Of a stretch of 64,000 nt of DNA, positions 22,230 to 34,000 are shown in pieces. The notes under the pieces were generated by a model. The model saw nothing but the letters and a program-made list of their open reading frames with translations. It did no database searches and had not been told where the DNA came from. The stretch spans positions 18,285,001 to 18,349,000 of the forward strand of contig JALDNG010000005.1 in assembly GCA_024349245.1 (NCBI GenBank), written 5' to 3'. Every line of letters begins with the position of its first letter. Position 1 is the stretch's first letter. The translations under genes and the position numbers were made by a program. Source of the stretch: Neodontobutis hainanensis. Taxonomy: Eukaryota > Chordata > Actinopteri > Gobiiformes > Odontobutidae.

Positions 22230-23590
22230 CTAATAATAATAATAATAAACTTTATTTTATAAAGCGCCTTTAAAGGCAACTTCTCAAAGCGCTGTACAAA
22301 AACAAGCAATACAAAGCTCAAACAATAAAATAACATCAACAATCAAAGCTAATTTAAAAATTAAAACAATAAAATAACATCAACAATCAAATGCTAGTTT
22401 AAAAAAATAAGTCTTAAGTCTACCTTTAAAAATGTCGTAGCCCTGTGCTTCCCTAAGATCAGGAGGCAGAGAATTCCAAAGGCCAGGAGCATATGAAGAA
22501 AAGGCCCTGTCACCCATAGATCTTAAGCGTGTTTGAGGAACAGACAACAAGTTGGATTGTGCAGAACGCAATCTCCGAGTTGGGGTATAGGAGGTTAACA
22601 ATTCAGATAAATAATAAGGGGCCAAGCCATGTAATGCTTTATATGTCAGCATCATGATTTTAAAATCTACTCTGAATCTGACTGGGAGCCAGTGTAAGGA
22701 CTCCAAAACTGGAGTGATGTGATCGCAAACCCTGGTTCCAGTCAATATCCTGGCGGCCGAGTTTTGTACATATTGTAGTTTTTTAAGTGTGGCTTTAGAG
22801 ACTCCGGCTAGAAGGGCGTTACAGTAATCTATCCTAGAGATGACAAAGGAGTTCATCAGCTTTTCAGCTACTGAGAAATTTAGCATAGGACGTAGTCTAG
22901 CTATATTTCTGAGGTGAAAAAAGGATGATTTAACTGTGCTCTGGACAAAAGAATCAAATGAAAGCCTGTTATCAAAAATAACTCCAAGATTCCTCACTTT
23001 AGCTTGAGTATCCAAGATAGAGCCATCAATGGTCAAAGATAAGGAACCAACTTTTGAAATTTGTTGACGGGAACCAATAAGCATAATTTCGGTTTTGCCA
23101 CTATTCAGACACAAAGAATTTGTACTCATCCATTCCTTTACCTCAGAAACACAGCCAGACAAAAAGTCAACATCAAGATGTTCACCAGGCTTTGAGTGTA
23201 TATAAATCTGAGTATCATCAGCATAAAAGTGATAATGAAGGCCAAGCGATCTCAACAAATGTCCAAGTGGTGCCAGATAAATATTAAAAAGCAGAGGGCC
23301 CAAGACTGAGCCCTGAGGAACCCCAGTGAGAACAGAGCTAATCTCAGACTTGAAACCGCCCATGGAAATGAACTGAGAACGGTCAGTAAAATAGGATTTA
23401 AACCACTTCAAAGCTGTCCCAGACACACCAAAATCTTGTTCAAGGCGGGCGAGTAATAGACTATGGTCAACCGTATCAAAAGCTGCTTTTAAATCAAGAA
23501 GGATAAGAATGGAAGCCACACCAGAGTCAGAAGCCATCAACAGATCATTAGTAACTCTGACCAAAGCCGTTTCAGTACTGTGGAATTTAC
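22230..23590 (-). mobile_element. 5'-truncated L2-type LINE copy
   Basis: A minus-strand non-LTR retrotransposon copy. Its 3' end is marked on the plus strand by (AAT)n at about 22233-22252 followed by the complement of an AAGCGCTTT-type 3' tail. Coding continuity is lost near 23590, where the sequence reverts to unrelated AT-rich DNA, typical 5' truncation during reverse transcription. The 3' UTR contains a short direct duplication of an AACAATAAAATAACATCAAC word, near 22322 and again near 22365. Confidence 0.9.
22380..23588 (-). CDS. LINE reverse transcriptase, C-terminal two thirds (5'-truncated)
   Basis: An uninterrupted frame of about 400 codons encodes most of the reverse-transcriptase domain and C-terminal region of an L2-type LINE. 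It starts inside the protein with HSTETALVRVTNDLL. Palm and finger motifs follow in order: LLDLKAAFDTVDHSLL, GVPQGSVLGPLLFNIYL, the catalytic HFYADDTQIYI with both aspartates, NSGKTEIMLIG and VRNLGVIFDNRLSF. It then passes through the family-typical NSLPPDLREAQ and ends FKLAFDC. No stop or frameshift was seen. The endonuclease domain and any ORF1 are missing, so it cannot mobilise itself. There is no native start codon; any expression would depend on a host promoter. The intact frame suggests recent insertion. Confidence 0.93.
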   Translation of the reverse strand, partial: KFHSTETALVRVTNDLLMASDSGVASILILLDLKAAFDTVDHSLLLARLEQDFGVSGTALKWFKSYFTDRSQFISMGGFKSEISSVLTGVPQGSVLGPLLFNIYLAPLGHLLRSLGLHYHFYADDTQIYIHSKPGEHLDVDFLSGCVSEVKEWMSTNSLCLNSGKTEIMLIGSRQQISKVGSLSLTIDGSILDTQAKVRNLGVIFDNRLSFDSFVQSTVKSSFFHLRNIARLRPMLNFSVAEKLMNSFVISRIDYCNALLAGVSKATLKKLQYVQNSAARILTGTRVCDHITPVLESLHWLPVRFRVDFKIMMLTYKALHGLAPYYLSELLTSYTPTRRLRSAQSNLLSVPQTRLRSMGDRAFSSYAPGLWNSLPPDLREAQGYDIFKGRLKTYFFKLAFDC

Positions 23591-23599
23591 TATATAAAT

Positions 23600-25600
23600 C
23601 TAATCCATAATTTTTATTATAAGACCTTGGTGCTAGATTGTGATTGGACAGAGCATAGACCCTTCCTGTTTCTTGTTCACTGCTGTTGGTATTCTACAGA
23701 TTAGTGTAAGTCAAGTAATCGTACTCATATTGTAATATGAAGTAGTATAATCATATTACATAATCAGGATTAAATTCCTCCTAATTTGAACTGATTTATT
23801 ACTTTGTGTAAGCTCTGGTTTATTTATTGCTATTTACATTTCAGTTTTGTAATTCACAGTTAGTTAATGTGTTTCACAGTGTTGTTGTGACTTGCCTTGT
23901 TGGGGTGATGAACAGCTGACTTGCATCTGTGGCTCATTAAGTTAACACGCTTAAGCCCATTTTCTCATGTGTCACTGGTTTGGTTCTTGTGTAATGGAAC
24001 TGCACAGGTCTCACTGAATCATCTTTCATCTTTCAAAATGATCAGCTTATGTCTAAATAGTTTATGCATATTGTAATTGTACAAATACAACAATGCAGAC
24101 TCACACGGGAGTGGCTCTCATGATGTTCTACAGACATACTCATCCCTGGCCTGTGATTGGATGACGCTCCTCTTCTATCACTCACACTCGAAGCCTCTTG
24201 GACAAACCCTTTACTCATCGGCCCCCTGCTATCTGCCAGCTATGACTCTATGTTACTTACACAGGTCATGTGACCACAGGGGTTATACCACATAGTAAAT
24301 CATCTTTACTATTGACTTTTTTGTTTTCCTTTTGTACATCTGCTTCTCATCAGACAAAGGCTTGCTCGTGATTTTTCACAGGCCTCGACTGGTCTCAGTT
24401 TAAAATCCACAGTGACTGGTCGATTACCAGCTTATCAGGTGGAAATAGGGTTCATATGTAACTCTTGATTGAAAATGTGTGTTTTCGCTGCAAACTACTG
24501 ATGAGGTGCAATTTCTGAGCAAGAAAAACAGGTTTGCAATAAAAGCATGTGAAGGAAATAGGGAGGATATGAGATAACTGGTGCTTAAAATCATATGTGG
24601 GGTCATAGGCTTATCAGTGTCAGGAAGGCAATGAGATATTTATTAACAATGTTAAACTTCTATTGCAGTGGTATTTGACAAGAAAAATATAAACAAAAAG
24701 AGATGATATGCTCCCACTCAGGGAAGGCTGCCAAACTAGCAACACGAGGAGTAGCTTTAGTCCGATTATGCAGCACTGCCATGGCAATGTAAGTGTAGTT
24801 AGTCCCAGAGACTTTGTTCAGTGTCATGTTTGGCTGTCCCGTACAGGAGTATTAATTAGCTCTGATACATGTGTCAAATTTTCAATGTAAATGGACTTGA
24901 TGGTTAATCAAACATAAAACACAAACTTCTTGTGGGGTTGGTTTTATTGAACATCTTGTTCAAACTCCTGTTTTGTCATGGGAGTTGCGTCATTTCATGC
25001 GTCCCTTTTCTTCGGTCTTATCTTGACTTTACTTTGTTTTGGCCCCTTTGGACCAGTGGGGGTGAAAGATCATGTTGTGTACTGTTGCTGCTCAGTTTTG
25101 GAATGAATCTGTGCAGAGAGCTGTGTGTTAGAAACTGCACAACTATCTGACTACATTTTGAAATTGTGCAGGCATTAGTGAAAGTATCTTTTGTACAGTA
25201 TACACTACAATTCAATTCAAGCAAGACAATAAAGATAAACTTTATGTTGAATTTCACTGAACATTTTAAGGCCAACAACAGAGATGGCATCACACCACCA
25301 TTATTACCACGTTTTATTATTATCTGAACTTGACTGTCTCTAAAATAACAGATCACATCAGGTTACATAACCAGGTGCACATCATTATCGAACTCTAGGG
25401 TCTGTGGCCTGCTCCATGAAGCGGCAAAAACCCGGTCCTGATAGCAGCATGCTGGAAACAGTGAACACTAAACCTCTGCTTGTTGTCTGCAAACGGAGAG
25501 TGAAGAAGCTGACCTTGCCAGTCGTTAATCAGACTTCCAGATGGGGCGCTGCGAGTGTCCCAAACATCACCACGCTTCAGTTAAACCTCCAAAACTAAAC
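23600..25600. other. Noncoding stretch
   Basis: No exon or clear repeat. Short open frames are of random composition. The part 25390-25600 is more GC-rich (a 64-codon frame from 25404 lacks any recognisable domain). Confidence 0.4.
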
Positions 25601-25611
25601 AGTCTTGAATG

Positions 25612-25895
25612 ATTATTATATCAATTTTATATAGCGCTTTTCTGGGGACGCAAAGACGCTTTACATTATTATTATTATTATTATTACATTATTCGTTCAT
25701 ACACAGTCACACTGGTGATGGTAAGCTACATCTGTAACCACAGCTGCCCTGGGGCAGACTGACAGAGACGTGGCAGCCATTCCGCGCCTACGGCCTCTCT
25801 GACCATCACCACATACATTCACATTCTTACACAATCATACAAGGCAAGGTGGGTTAAGTGTCTTGCTCAAGGACACAACAACATTATGAACTTAG
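25612..25895 (-). mobile_element. LINE/SINE 3'-region fragment
   Basis: TATATAGCGCTTTTCTGGGG, an (ATT)n tract at 25668-25687, CACAGCTGCCCTGGGGCAGA, GCCTACGGCC and TGTCTTGCTCAAGGACACAA together match, in the minus orientation, a common fish retroelement 3' region. The TGTCCTTGAGCAAGACACTT word also occurs, modified, in the SINE at 19.6 kb. Confidence 0.6.
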
Positions 25896-25899
25896 GGGA

Positions 25900-27090
25900 A
25901 TCAGCTGTCACTTTTCTTGTTAATGTGCTTCTGTATTTGTTGACTCAAGCTGCTTGGCTGGTTTTTAACTATTTTAAAACAGTTATGTCTTTAGTCCACA
26001 ATCTTGGCAACAGATGAAATACTCTTTAATATGTTAACAGTTTTGATATTGAATATAGTCCTAAATATGGAGGCAGAGGTCATCTGGAAACTATAGCTCA
26101 TTTTGAAGATCGGTGACTGGAGGGAGTCTGGGGAGTGTCAATTCTGCGGAGGCATGTTCCAGATCTGGTTCCATCTGCTGAAATGGCTCCAGAATGTGCA
26201 GAGAACCTGAAGGTTCATCAGAGGCTCCCGTTTCTTTCGGAGTATTTTTGAACTTCAATATTTAAAGGGAACCATTAGTAACCATAAGTTTAATACATCT
26301 GCAGTTGGTCCTTAGAAGTCACATACACATGATGACTATTCTGGCACGTGCAGAATTAGAAATGATTTAGTGAAATGGTAAAATAGTTGATTCAGATTAG
26401 GAAGAATGACTACAAGGCTTGTAAGTGTGAATTATTATGTGTATGTTTTTGTTTTACAATCTTTGCGTATGATTCCTATGTAACATTCATTTGTACGATG
26501 AACACATTTTCTCCTACACAGTACCATCTGGGAGGACTTGTATAGAAAGCAAAACCTGGAAGCTACAGGATAAACCACCTCTTCAGAACCACATATCACC
26601 AGGTCTCTGAGCAGCACCATGTTATAACTGTTGCTTCATTGTCAAACCTAAAACACACCCATAACTCCTGGTGCTGCCACGCCATTAGTTCTAAACAGCA
26701 GCCGTTTGCAAGAACTGGCAATGTCCTAAGCAAGACAAGATGGATTTCAACAAGTTTGTGATACAGTTGTTGCAGAAGCCACCTTGTCCTTCTCAAAGTT
26801 ATAGGATTTCAACTACACCATGGTTCTGACCAGCTGGACCAATTGTGAGACAGTACTGGCAGTTATAGACATGTTTTAGGTTTGGCAGTCTACCATTATG
26901 TTGATACTAATGTTAACAACATGGCTTTGCTCTGATTGGTGAAAAATACAGGGTGATAGGCAGTTACAGACAGGTGCCACACATTTAATTAACTGTAGTT
27001 ATGCATTGTGCAATGATTGCTCCAAATCCACCGTATGTTTTTGACACCAATGCCAGATGGACATTACTCACTTAGCCTGGGCAGACAAAC
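25900..27090. other. Noncoding stretch
   Basis: No gene or known repeat recognised. Confidence 0.35.
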
Positions 27091-27094
27091 TGTA

Positions 27095-27445
27095 GGGGTG
27101 GTCTATAAGGGGCTTCCCACGTCACCAAACGTACGGTTTAATGCAGTGACAGACAGACAAGTGAGCAGGAAGACGCCACAAAGATGAGGGTGGCCCGTTC
27201 TGAAGGAGAAGCCGCTCGCTGCCGCCAAGGAGATTGAGTAGCTCTACAACTTGTTGCTTGGTGCTAAATAAACGCTGGCATGTTGTGAGGAGACACCCTA
27301 CACCAGAGTGAAAGCACCCGTGTGTGACCTCCCCGAGCGTCCTTTTAACCCCTTCACTCCCACTTTTGGAAACTACCACCTTTCTACAGCCCACTGACAC
27401 AGTCATGTTTGGTCTGTCAGCGTTTGGCTCTAACCAGCAGGGCAT
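27095..27445. promoter_or_regulatory. Candidate conserved noncoding island
   Basis: A GC-balanced block (for example CGAGCGTCCTTTTAACCCCT and GCCGCTCGCTGCCGCC) in AT-rich surroundings. A 107-codon minus-strand frame spans it but has no recognisable domain. Possible regulatory island. Confidence 0.25.
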
Positions 27446-27449
27446 GGCC

Positions 27450-28940
27450 TTCTGTCATTAACAAAGGTGTCTACAATAATGTAAACAGTGGGCCCTGCTT
27501 GTATAGAACCTCTGGACATAAAGTAGAACCAAGTCCATTCAGGGAACACAGAGATGATATTTTGGGGTTGTGTTCCCAAAGCCCCAAGAAGGAAGAGTGT
27601 ATTGCTATAAAAAGCTGCATCATAGTAACTAAACTATTTAACAGATAAATAGGCATTTTACACAGCCTGAGATAGATTTATTCAAAAACAAAAGGGTCAG
27701 TTCAGATTTTTGGGACACATGAATCTGTACTTGAATGAATTCTTCCTGAAATAGGTGCTGGATCCCTTCAAATAGGTCCTGGTCCTATGTTTTAAATTAT
27801 ATGTACTGTTTAAACTAATGAGACACTAAACCTAACCTTTTATTGCCTCAAAATTTAAATAAAGCAGTGGATTTGCACTGTTCCACTGCAAACCTTAATC
27901 ACAGTGATTTAATTACTTTAACCTTCCTGGGTCCCTCAACATTTTTTTTGTTTTTTGAATGTTATTATTTCATAACTAAGTGGCATAAAATTGGGGCAGG
28001 TTGTGTATTTTGGGGTGAATTAAAGATTAAAGGTTACTTCCATTTTTAAGTCTTAGATATGCCTTTTTTAATAGTCCCTGGGTCTTCAGAATGTTGTTTT
28101 TTAATGCAATACCTTTCCAAAATGATTTCTGTTTAATTTTTTTTTTTTTTTCATTTTTGACAGATTTGGATAGTACCCACCCAAAAAAACAAATTTGCAT
28201 TCTTGGAATGAATGCAATGGATTATTTTTTATCAAAACACAAATAAACACAATGTATTTGCTAAACCTGGAATTTAAGGAGTAAAAAAATTCTTCATTCA
28301 TAAATATTTGTTATGTCTGGTGGGGACTGAATTTAAGAATAACTAATAAAAAAAATGGAAAAAATTGTATATTATTTTTGTGTCTGACAGATTCAGGTGG
28401 TGCAAAGATTCAAGAGGTTCAAAATAAATAATGCTTCAGTATTGGAAATACAAAAAAACTTTTCGGTATTTTAATTAAATACTTTTCTATTTTTATTGTT
28501 AGTGTTATAATGTTCAGGGATATTACTGGGTCTAGAATATTTACAATAGTTCTCCTTAGTCTAATGGTTGATATTCAAAAGTTCTCTATGAACAAAAGAT
28601 GAAATGGTGGTAGGTATACTGATCTGAGCCAAAAGCAACATGATCTAGTAGTAGTAACTACATAGCAAGGTTGATCTAACCGTAACCCAAACCTTGTGTA
28701 TAAGGTCAGTCTCCAAAGAGCTCCTCCAGGCTCACTAAACCTTCTATATACTAGACTGTAGAGGCGGAATGCACCACACTTGCTACTACTGACCCTCCTC
28801 CAAAACTCTGTCTTAAACCTTCATTGACTCTGGACAAAAGAACCTGCTCACATTCTCCTCATGCACCATTCCAGTGATACACCCAATACATATATTTCTT
28901 ACTTAAACATTTCTAACAGAAAAAGGTCCCTCCACTCCTG
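27450..28940. other. AT-rich noncoding stretch
   Basis: Strongly AT-rich with poly(T) runs near 28140. No exon or known repeat. Confidence 0.4.
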
Positions 28941-28949
28941 CAAACCTCA

Positions 28950-29420
28950 CTAACTGGCTTCCATAGCACAAAGAGAATTTATCATGAAAGGAGCACAATC
29001 AATATGGCTCACCCCTTGCACGCTGAGGCGAGGCTGGGCCCGGGTAGTGAAGCCCTGCCGCTGCGCTCCAAGAAGGGAGTGCCGGGATCCAGAGGAGCTA
29101 ATTAAAGCGTGAACGGCGGCTAGATTGTTAACCCACATCCAACTGCGAGAATGGTGCTAATGAGACTCACTGTACCAACATAGACACGCTGCTACTGCTA
29201 CACGGAAGATCACTGCACTTCCTAATCTCATATGCTTGTCTGATCATTCCAATCATGTATAATTAAAGCTTTTATTCCCTCCCGGAGAGCCATGTTGGCA
29301 GGCAAAGGAATTCTGCCAGCTTTGCGGACACTACATGCAAGATCATGCCTGACACCGCGGAGGCACTTAAGCAATGCTCGGAGCATTCCTGAGACATGTA
29401 GAAGCTCTTCTCTGAAACAA
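28950..29420. promoter_or_regulatory. Candidate conserved noncoding island
   Basis: One of the most GC-rich islands of the window. It has several homeodomain-type cores (GAGCTAATTAAAGCG at 29095, GTATAATTAAAGC at 29258, TGCTAATGAGAC), GGGATCC and CCCGGGT words, and no sustained reading frame (the 62-codon minus frame is alanine/serine-rich and domainless). The density of TAATTA-type sites within GC-rich DNA resembles fish developmental enhancers. Needs cross-species alignment. Confidence 0.38.
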
Positions 29421-29424
29421 CATA

Positions 29425-29885
29425 CACTTGAGTTTTGCGGTTACCAACGCATACAATGTAAGTTTAGATAAGGTCTTTATTTGTACAAGGAATCTCACTA
29501 TTGACTTAGTATTTTACAGACATAAGAGGATGTGGACTTGCAACAAGAAAAGTGGCAGTCCAGTGTTTAAAAAATAACACACACCAGTTTAGTCCTTGCT
29601 TTGACTAAATGTAAGCTCTCTTTTCTTGCTGATTAAACAAATAATTAGCAATTAGCTGTGGTAATGGCTGGCGTCCAGAATATGGTGGAACGTGCCTGTT
29701 TAATCTTCTTTAGAGTGAAGGCAGTGTAAAGGGTAGAGGCCCATTTTGACCCCAGTCCCATGGGACACATCAACTGGCAACCGGTTAAGCTTAAGACTCA
29801 AAGAAATACATTTTTTAAGTCTTGGCATGTCTTTTGTATTTTGAGTCTGATCTAACGGCTTGAATGTTAGGCGGTGTTTTTAAAC
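29425..29885. other. Noncoding spacer
   Basis: No gene or clear repeat seen. Confidence 0.35.
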
Positions 29886-29889
29886 CACA

Positions 29890-30477
29890 CAGGGGAGAGC
29901 GGGGAAAGTTGCAACATTGCTAACAACTCAAATAAAAAATGAGCTACAGCACATGTTTAGTTAGTTGATCTTCCTATCTTTGAAAAATCAGCCACAGTGG
30001 ACCATTCCTTCTACAAACAAAAATACATTTAATTCCAATAAAGTTTTTTTTTTCAACGTCAGTATTTTGTGTGTCGGTGTTTGTAGTGTCTAAACTGTTC
30101 ATGTAAATAAATGTTAAGCCATATCATTTTAAAAAGCATTGTAGCTACTAACATGTGAAACTAGAATGTGTTAGGCTGACAAAGCTTGTTTTATTTTGGC
30201 TGCCAGTGTAGGGACTCTGGCAGACAAAATATTGAAATAACATAACAATCTTGGGATTTTAGACATTAATAAAAACATATTTTATAATGCATGTTTGGTT
30301 CAGTTTGTCCTCTGTTCTCAGTTTGCTCTGTGTAATTTCCGTTTGTCCTTTCTAGGCACTTGTATTGCGGAATTAATAAAACAAGTAAGAAAATAATACA
30401 ACTGAACCACTTTGTTTGTGTTCCTCAGACTTCCAAATCAATATTTGTTATTTTCATTGTTATTTAATTTTTTGTGT

Positions 30478-30567
<90 letters not shown>

Positions 30568-30876
30568 TAGTTTATATGTTTTTTTATTTTAATGTTATAA
30601 ACTTGTTTCTTGAAAATGTGTTTGTTCATCCTTTTCACTCAGCATAGTCTACATACCATTAATTTAAACTAGTAACAAACTTTTCTGTCCTCTGTTTGAA
30701 TTTAACTATTTAACTCATATTGGTATAATATTATATACATACACATGTTACAAAAGTGTGACTGGAGCTGACAGATGTGGCTGTAATGTATTTAAATGTT
30801 GTCTTTTCAACATAAACAGTCTCTGAGAAATCAAAGAAAATGCAAAAAGTGTTGCAACTGTCTCCGATCTCCCCTG
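29890..30876. mobile_element. Nonautonomous DNA transposon with 28-bp TIRs
   Basis: The left end CAGGGGAGAGCGGGGAAAGT, continuing TGCAACA, is matched by the inverted right end at 30849-30876 (reverse complement CAGGGGAGATCGGAGACAGT, continuing TGCAACA): 25 of the first 28 bases agree. The CAGGG start recalls hAT-family termini, but the flanking 8 bases (AAACCACA and CTAGCAAT) are not a duplication, so the family is uncertain. The roughly 930-bp interior holds no transposase-like frame. It is AT-rich and contains a long (TA)n microsatellite. Confidence 0.6.
30478..30570. repeat. (TA)n microsatellite
   Basis: About 90 bp of nearly uninterrupted TA dinucleotides, lying inside the TIR element. 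Confidence 0.95.
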
Positions 30877-30879
30877 CTA

Positions 30880-31785
30880 GCAATGACATAGGAAACCATT
30901 TGGGTGACCTGGGATTGTGTTGGTTATTCATGGTTTGAGAGAAGATCCCCAAAGAGGCTTGGGTCTCCACTTTGCTGGGGGCAAGAGAACAGCGTCTGCT
31001 ACATAAACAGCAATGTCACACAGGTGCAGCGTTTAAAGAAAACTTTTAAAAGTCAATGCAATTGCCATAAAATCAAGTAAAGATGTGTGAAAAATCTTAA
31101 AGAAGAGCAGAGAGAGAGAATCGAGGTGTAGCCATATACTTTATTACATGACATGTCTTTAGACTGAACACAACAGGTTTGAATGAAATGAGTTAGAGAC
31201 AAGTTTGACTTTTTGTGGAAACGTAATTTTTTATTAATAAACTGTTACGATGTAAAATCACTAATGTTAGCTTACCTTAAATCATACAGACAGACATATG
31301 AGAGCTGTCCTCTTGAGGCATAAAAGAGATGCAATTATCCAGTCATGTTTGGTCATTAATAGGACAAGAGTTGTTAAATAAAATGCATAAAGTTATTTAT
31401 ATTAATACTTGCATCACTAAAGTCTTGTTATTTATTACAGAAGTGCATTATAAGTGGAATTTAGCTGAGTTTTTATTACATGTATGTAAAAGTTACGTGA
31501 CTAACGGCGACAGAAAAACAGCCGTGCAGTGTACAAAACCAATCATTAATTGAGTGCACTATATATTCCTCTATTAAGTGCAACAACAGTGATTGAGGGG
31601 TAAGGGACTAGGGAGTGCATTCGGACACAGCCTATGACTCCTCTAACTGTGGTGCCAGGCTGTGAGCAGCACAAAGCATACAGCCAGTTGTGAAAACCAG
31701 AGCTAATGACCCAAAGCGTCCTATGATTTGGATTTAAACTTCCTCCAAGGCTTTTTATATGAAACCTGAATGTGCTCTGTTACTA
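30880..31785. other. AT-rich noncoding stretch
   Basis: No gene or known repeat recognised. Confidence 0.35.
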
Positions 31786-31789
31786 CCTG

Positions 31790-32290
31790 ACATCACCTTT
31801 TCGACATGACCAGCGCTTCTCCATTACTCGGTTGATCGCAGGACAGAACGCTCCATCAGTGTTGCCATGCTCAGCGCACCTCTCTCCGTTTTATACAGCC
31901 TTCTCAGCAGAGTAAATATTTACAAATTTGCACTCAGTAACATCTGCTGCGGTTTGGTGGAGCGAGGGGACGCAGAACACATTGTGAACTCATGGGAAGG
32001 CCTGGTGTCTCGGGTTCCATCCACTCGTCGGGACGCTGCAAATGCCACAAACAACTGGTCCCAGATGTACACCGTGATGCAATGCTGATAAATGAACAGC
32101 ACGGGGGACATCTCTGATTGTTTAGGGAATGATGTGAGGTGGCAGTTGGCAGGATTATCTCAATGTAATACATGTCAGCAGATGGGACTGGGGTGGAACT
32201 GTGCACTTAAACAATCCACTAGAACTCTGAGGGAACTGGAAAGTCTTATTTATCAACTGAGAAGCAGAACATGTTATTCAGCAACATTTA
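31790..32290. promoter_or_regulatory. Candidate conserved noncoding island
   Basis: High-complexity, GC-balanced block. Open frames of 63 to 90 codons occur on both strands in several phases at once, which is expected from composition and argues against a real exon. No splice-flanked exon could be drawn. Listed as a possible regulatory island. Confidence 0.3.
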
Positions 32291-32299
32291 AATGAGTGC

Positions 32300-32775
32300 T
32301 TCTTGCTTGTCCTGACATACCACACATGGCTTGATTTTGGTTCCTGTTTGACTGTTGGGTGGCCTTTTCGCCCAGCTATGTCCAACTTCTCAGAGGAAAC
32401 CGAATACTCCACAAGAACTTTGACTTTTCTCCTTTCTGTTTTGAATTATTACTTTGGTAATCGTGAGCTACCAAGAACCTAGGCTCCTATCAGTAACTGT
32501 GTCTTTCTTGGACCTATAAAGTTAGATGATGCCCAGAGAACTAGAATCCAAGAGGCTGGGCCAATAAACTTTTTTGAGTGACTGGGCTCCCATTGCACCC
32601 ACAAATTTGAAATCGGTTTAACTTACATAGGGTTTGCAATGCACTAAGATTTAAACATGGACTTACTTTAGTTTTTCCTTTAAACCAAGTACTATAAGAC
32701 ACATTTACAACAGTGATCTGGTTTTAAATCTTAAATGGTTGACTTTTGAGATGAATTTAGATATTTGATGTGTTA
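32300..32775. other. Noncoding spacer
   Basis: No gene or clear repeat seen. Confidence 0.35.
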
Positions 32776-32778
32776 ATG

Positions 32779-33020
32779 TACGCACTGAACAAAAATATAA
32801 ACGCAACACTTTTGTTTTTGCTCCCATTTTTCATGAACTGAACTCAAATATCTAAGACTTTTTCTATGAACACAAAAGGCATATTTCTCTCAAATATTGT
32901 TCACAAATCTGTCCAAATCTGTGTTAGTGAGCACTTCTCCTTTGCTGAGATAATTTATCCACCTCACAGGTGTGGCTCTTGATTAGAGAGCATGAATAGC
33001 ACAGGTGTGCCTTAGGTAAC
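32779..33020 (+). mobile_element. Tc1-like transposon end
   Basis: CACTGAACAAAAATATAAAC and GCAACACTTTTGTTTTTGCT, followed by AGTGAGCACTTCTCCTTTGC and CACAGGTGTGCCTTAGG, match the left end of a widespread fish Tc1/mariner-type family. Only about 240 bp of one end is present. There is no transposase frame and no right end. Confidence 0.75.
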
Positions 33021-33289
33021 CTGACTCCGCCAGATCGAACTGTTTTAGCCAATCATAGCATATCATATCATATGAAGAAACAAACTGCTGTACAGTAACA
33101 GTCAGCAAAGTGAATCTGCAAATAAGCACTAAACACTAAATTGGTAAATGAAACAAGGACATCAGCCGATGAAAAAGAGTGTGTTTGTATTTAGGATATG
33201 TCAAAGCCAGTGGGAAGAAGCCCACAAACATCTTTCCAGGAAAGACTGGAGATCTTTTATATATATATATATAATTTTTTATTTGAAAA

Positions 33290-33600
33290 TTTATGGACCC
33301 TTTTCAATTCTGCAGCTGCAACATTTACAGAAAAGTCCTCTAGCAACGCTTCTTCAAGTTCATCATACTCTTTCATACATACTTCAAAACCCTGACAGGT
33401 GGCTGCGAGAGGCTTTCCCTTCTCCGTCCTGGGAAGAGTAAGTGGCGCTCCATAGTGAAATGTTAAGCCCTGATGGAGTGAACATATGTGACAGAAGCTT
33501 TGAGAGAAGGCACCTGCCACAACATATGCTGGCTGGTCTTCTCCCGGCTCGTTCTGCCGAGTGACGGCTCATTAGACTCTGCTGGCTTTTAGCGGTAATG
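33290..33600. promoter_or_regulatory. Candidate conserved noncoding island
   Basis: GC-balanced block with CTGCAGCTGCAAC, GACAGGTGGC and CACCTGCCAC (E-box-like) and CGGCTCATTAGACTC. Frames on both strands are short and overlapping. Possible regulatory island only. Confidence 0.27.
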
Positions 33601-33604
33601 TTGG

Positions 33605-33948
33605 GATATTAAATACTTTATTAAATCCCAGTCACATATTAGATTTAACAGACTGTCATAAACGGGTTATAAAAATGAAATGTAAATGTGATTATTAAAC
33701 CTTATCCGACATAATTGTAATAATAATTTTGTACCTTTGGACTCTCTGACCTCACACATTCTTACACCAGTGCCCAGACACTGGAAGCAAGGCCACTTAT
33801 ACTTTTGTTTATTTGTTATGATTATTTCAACACATGAAAATTAACCATAATTCAGTTGCTATCCAGGCTGAATTTAAGTTTTGGAAATTCTACTTTATGG
33901 ACCTCTTGACAAGCAACATCTCTCACTCTCTCTCTCTCTCTCTATATA

Positions 33949-34000
<52 letters not shown>

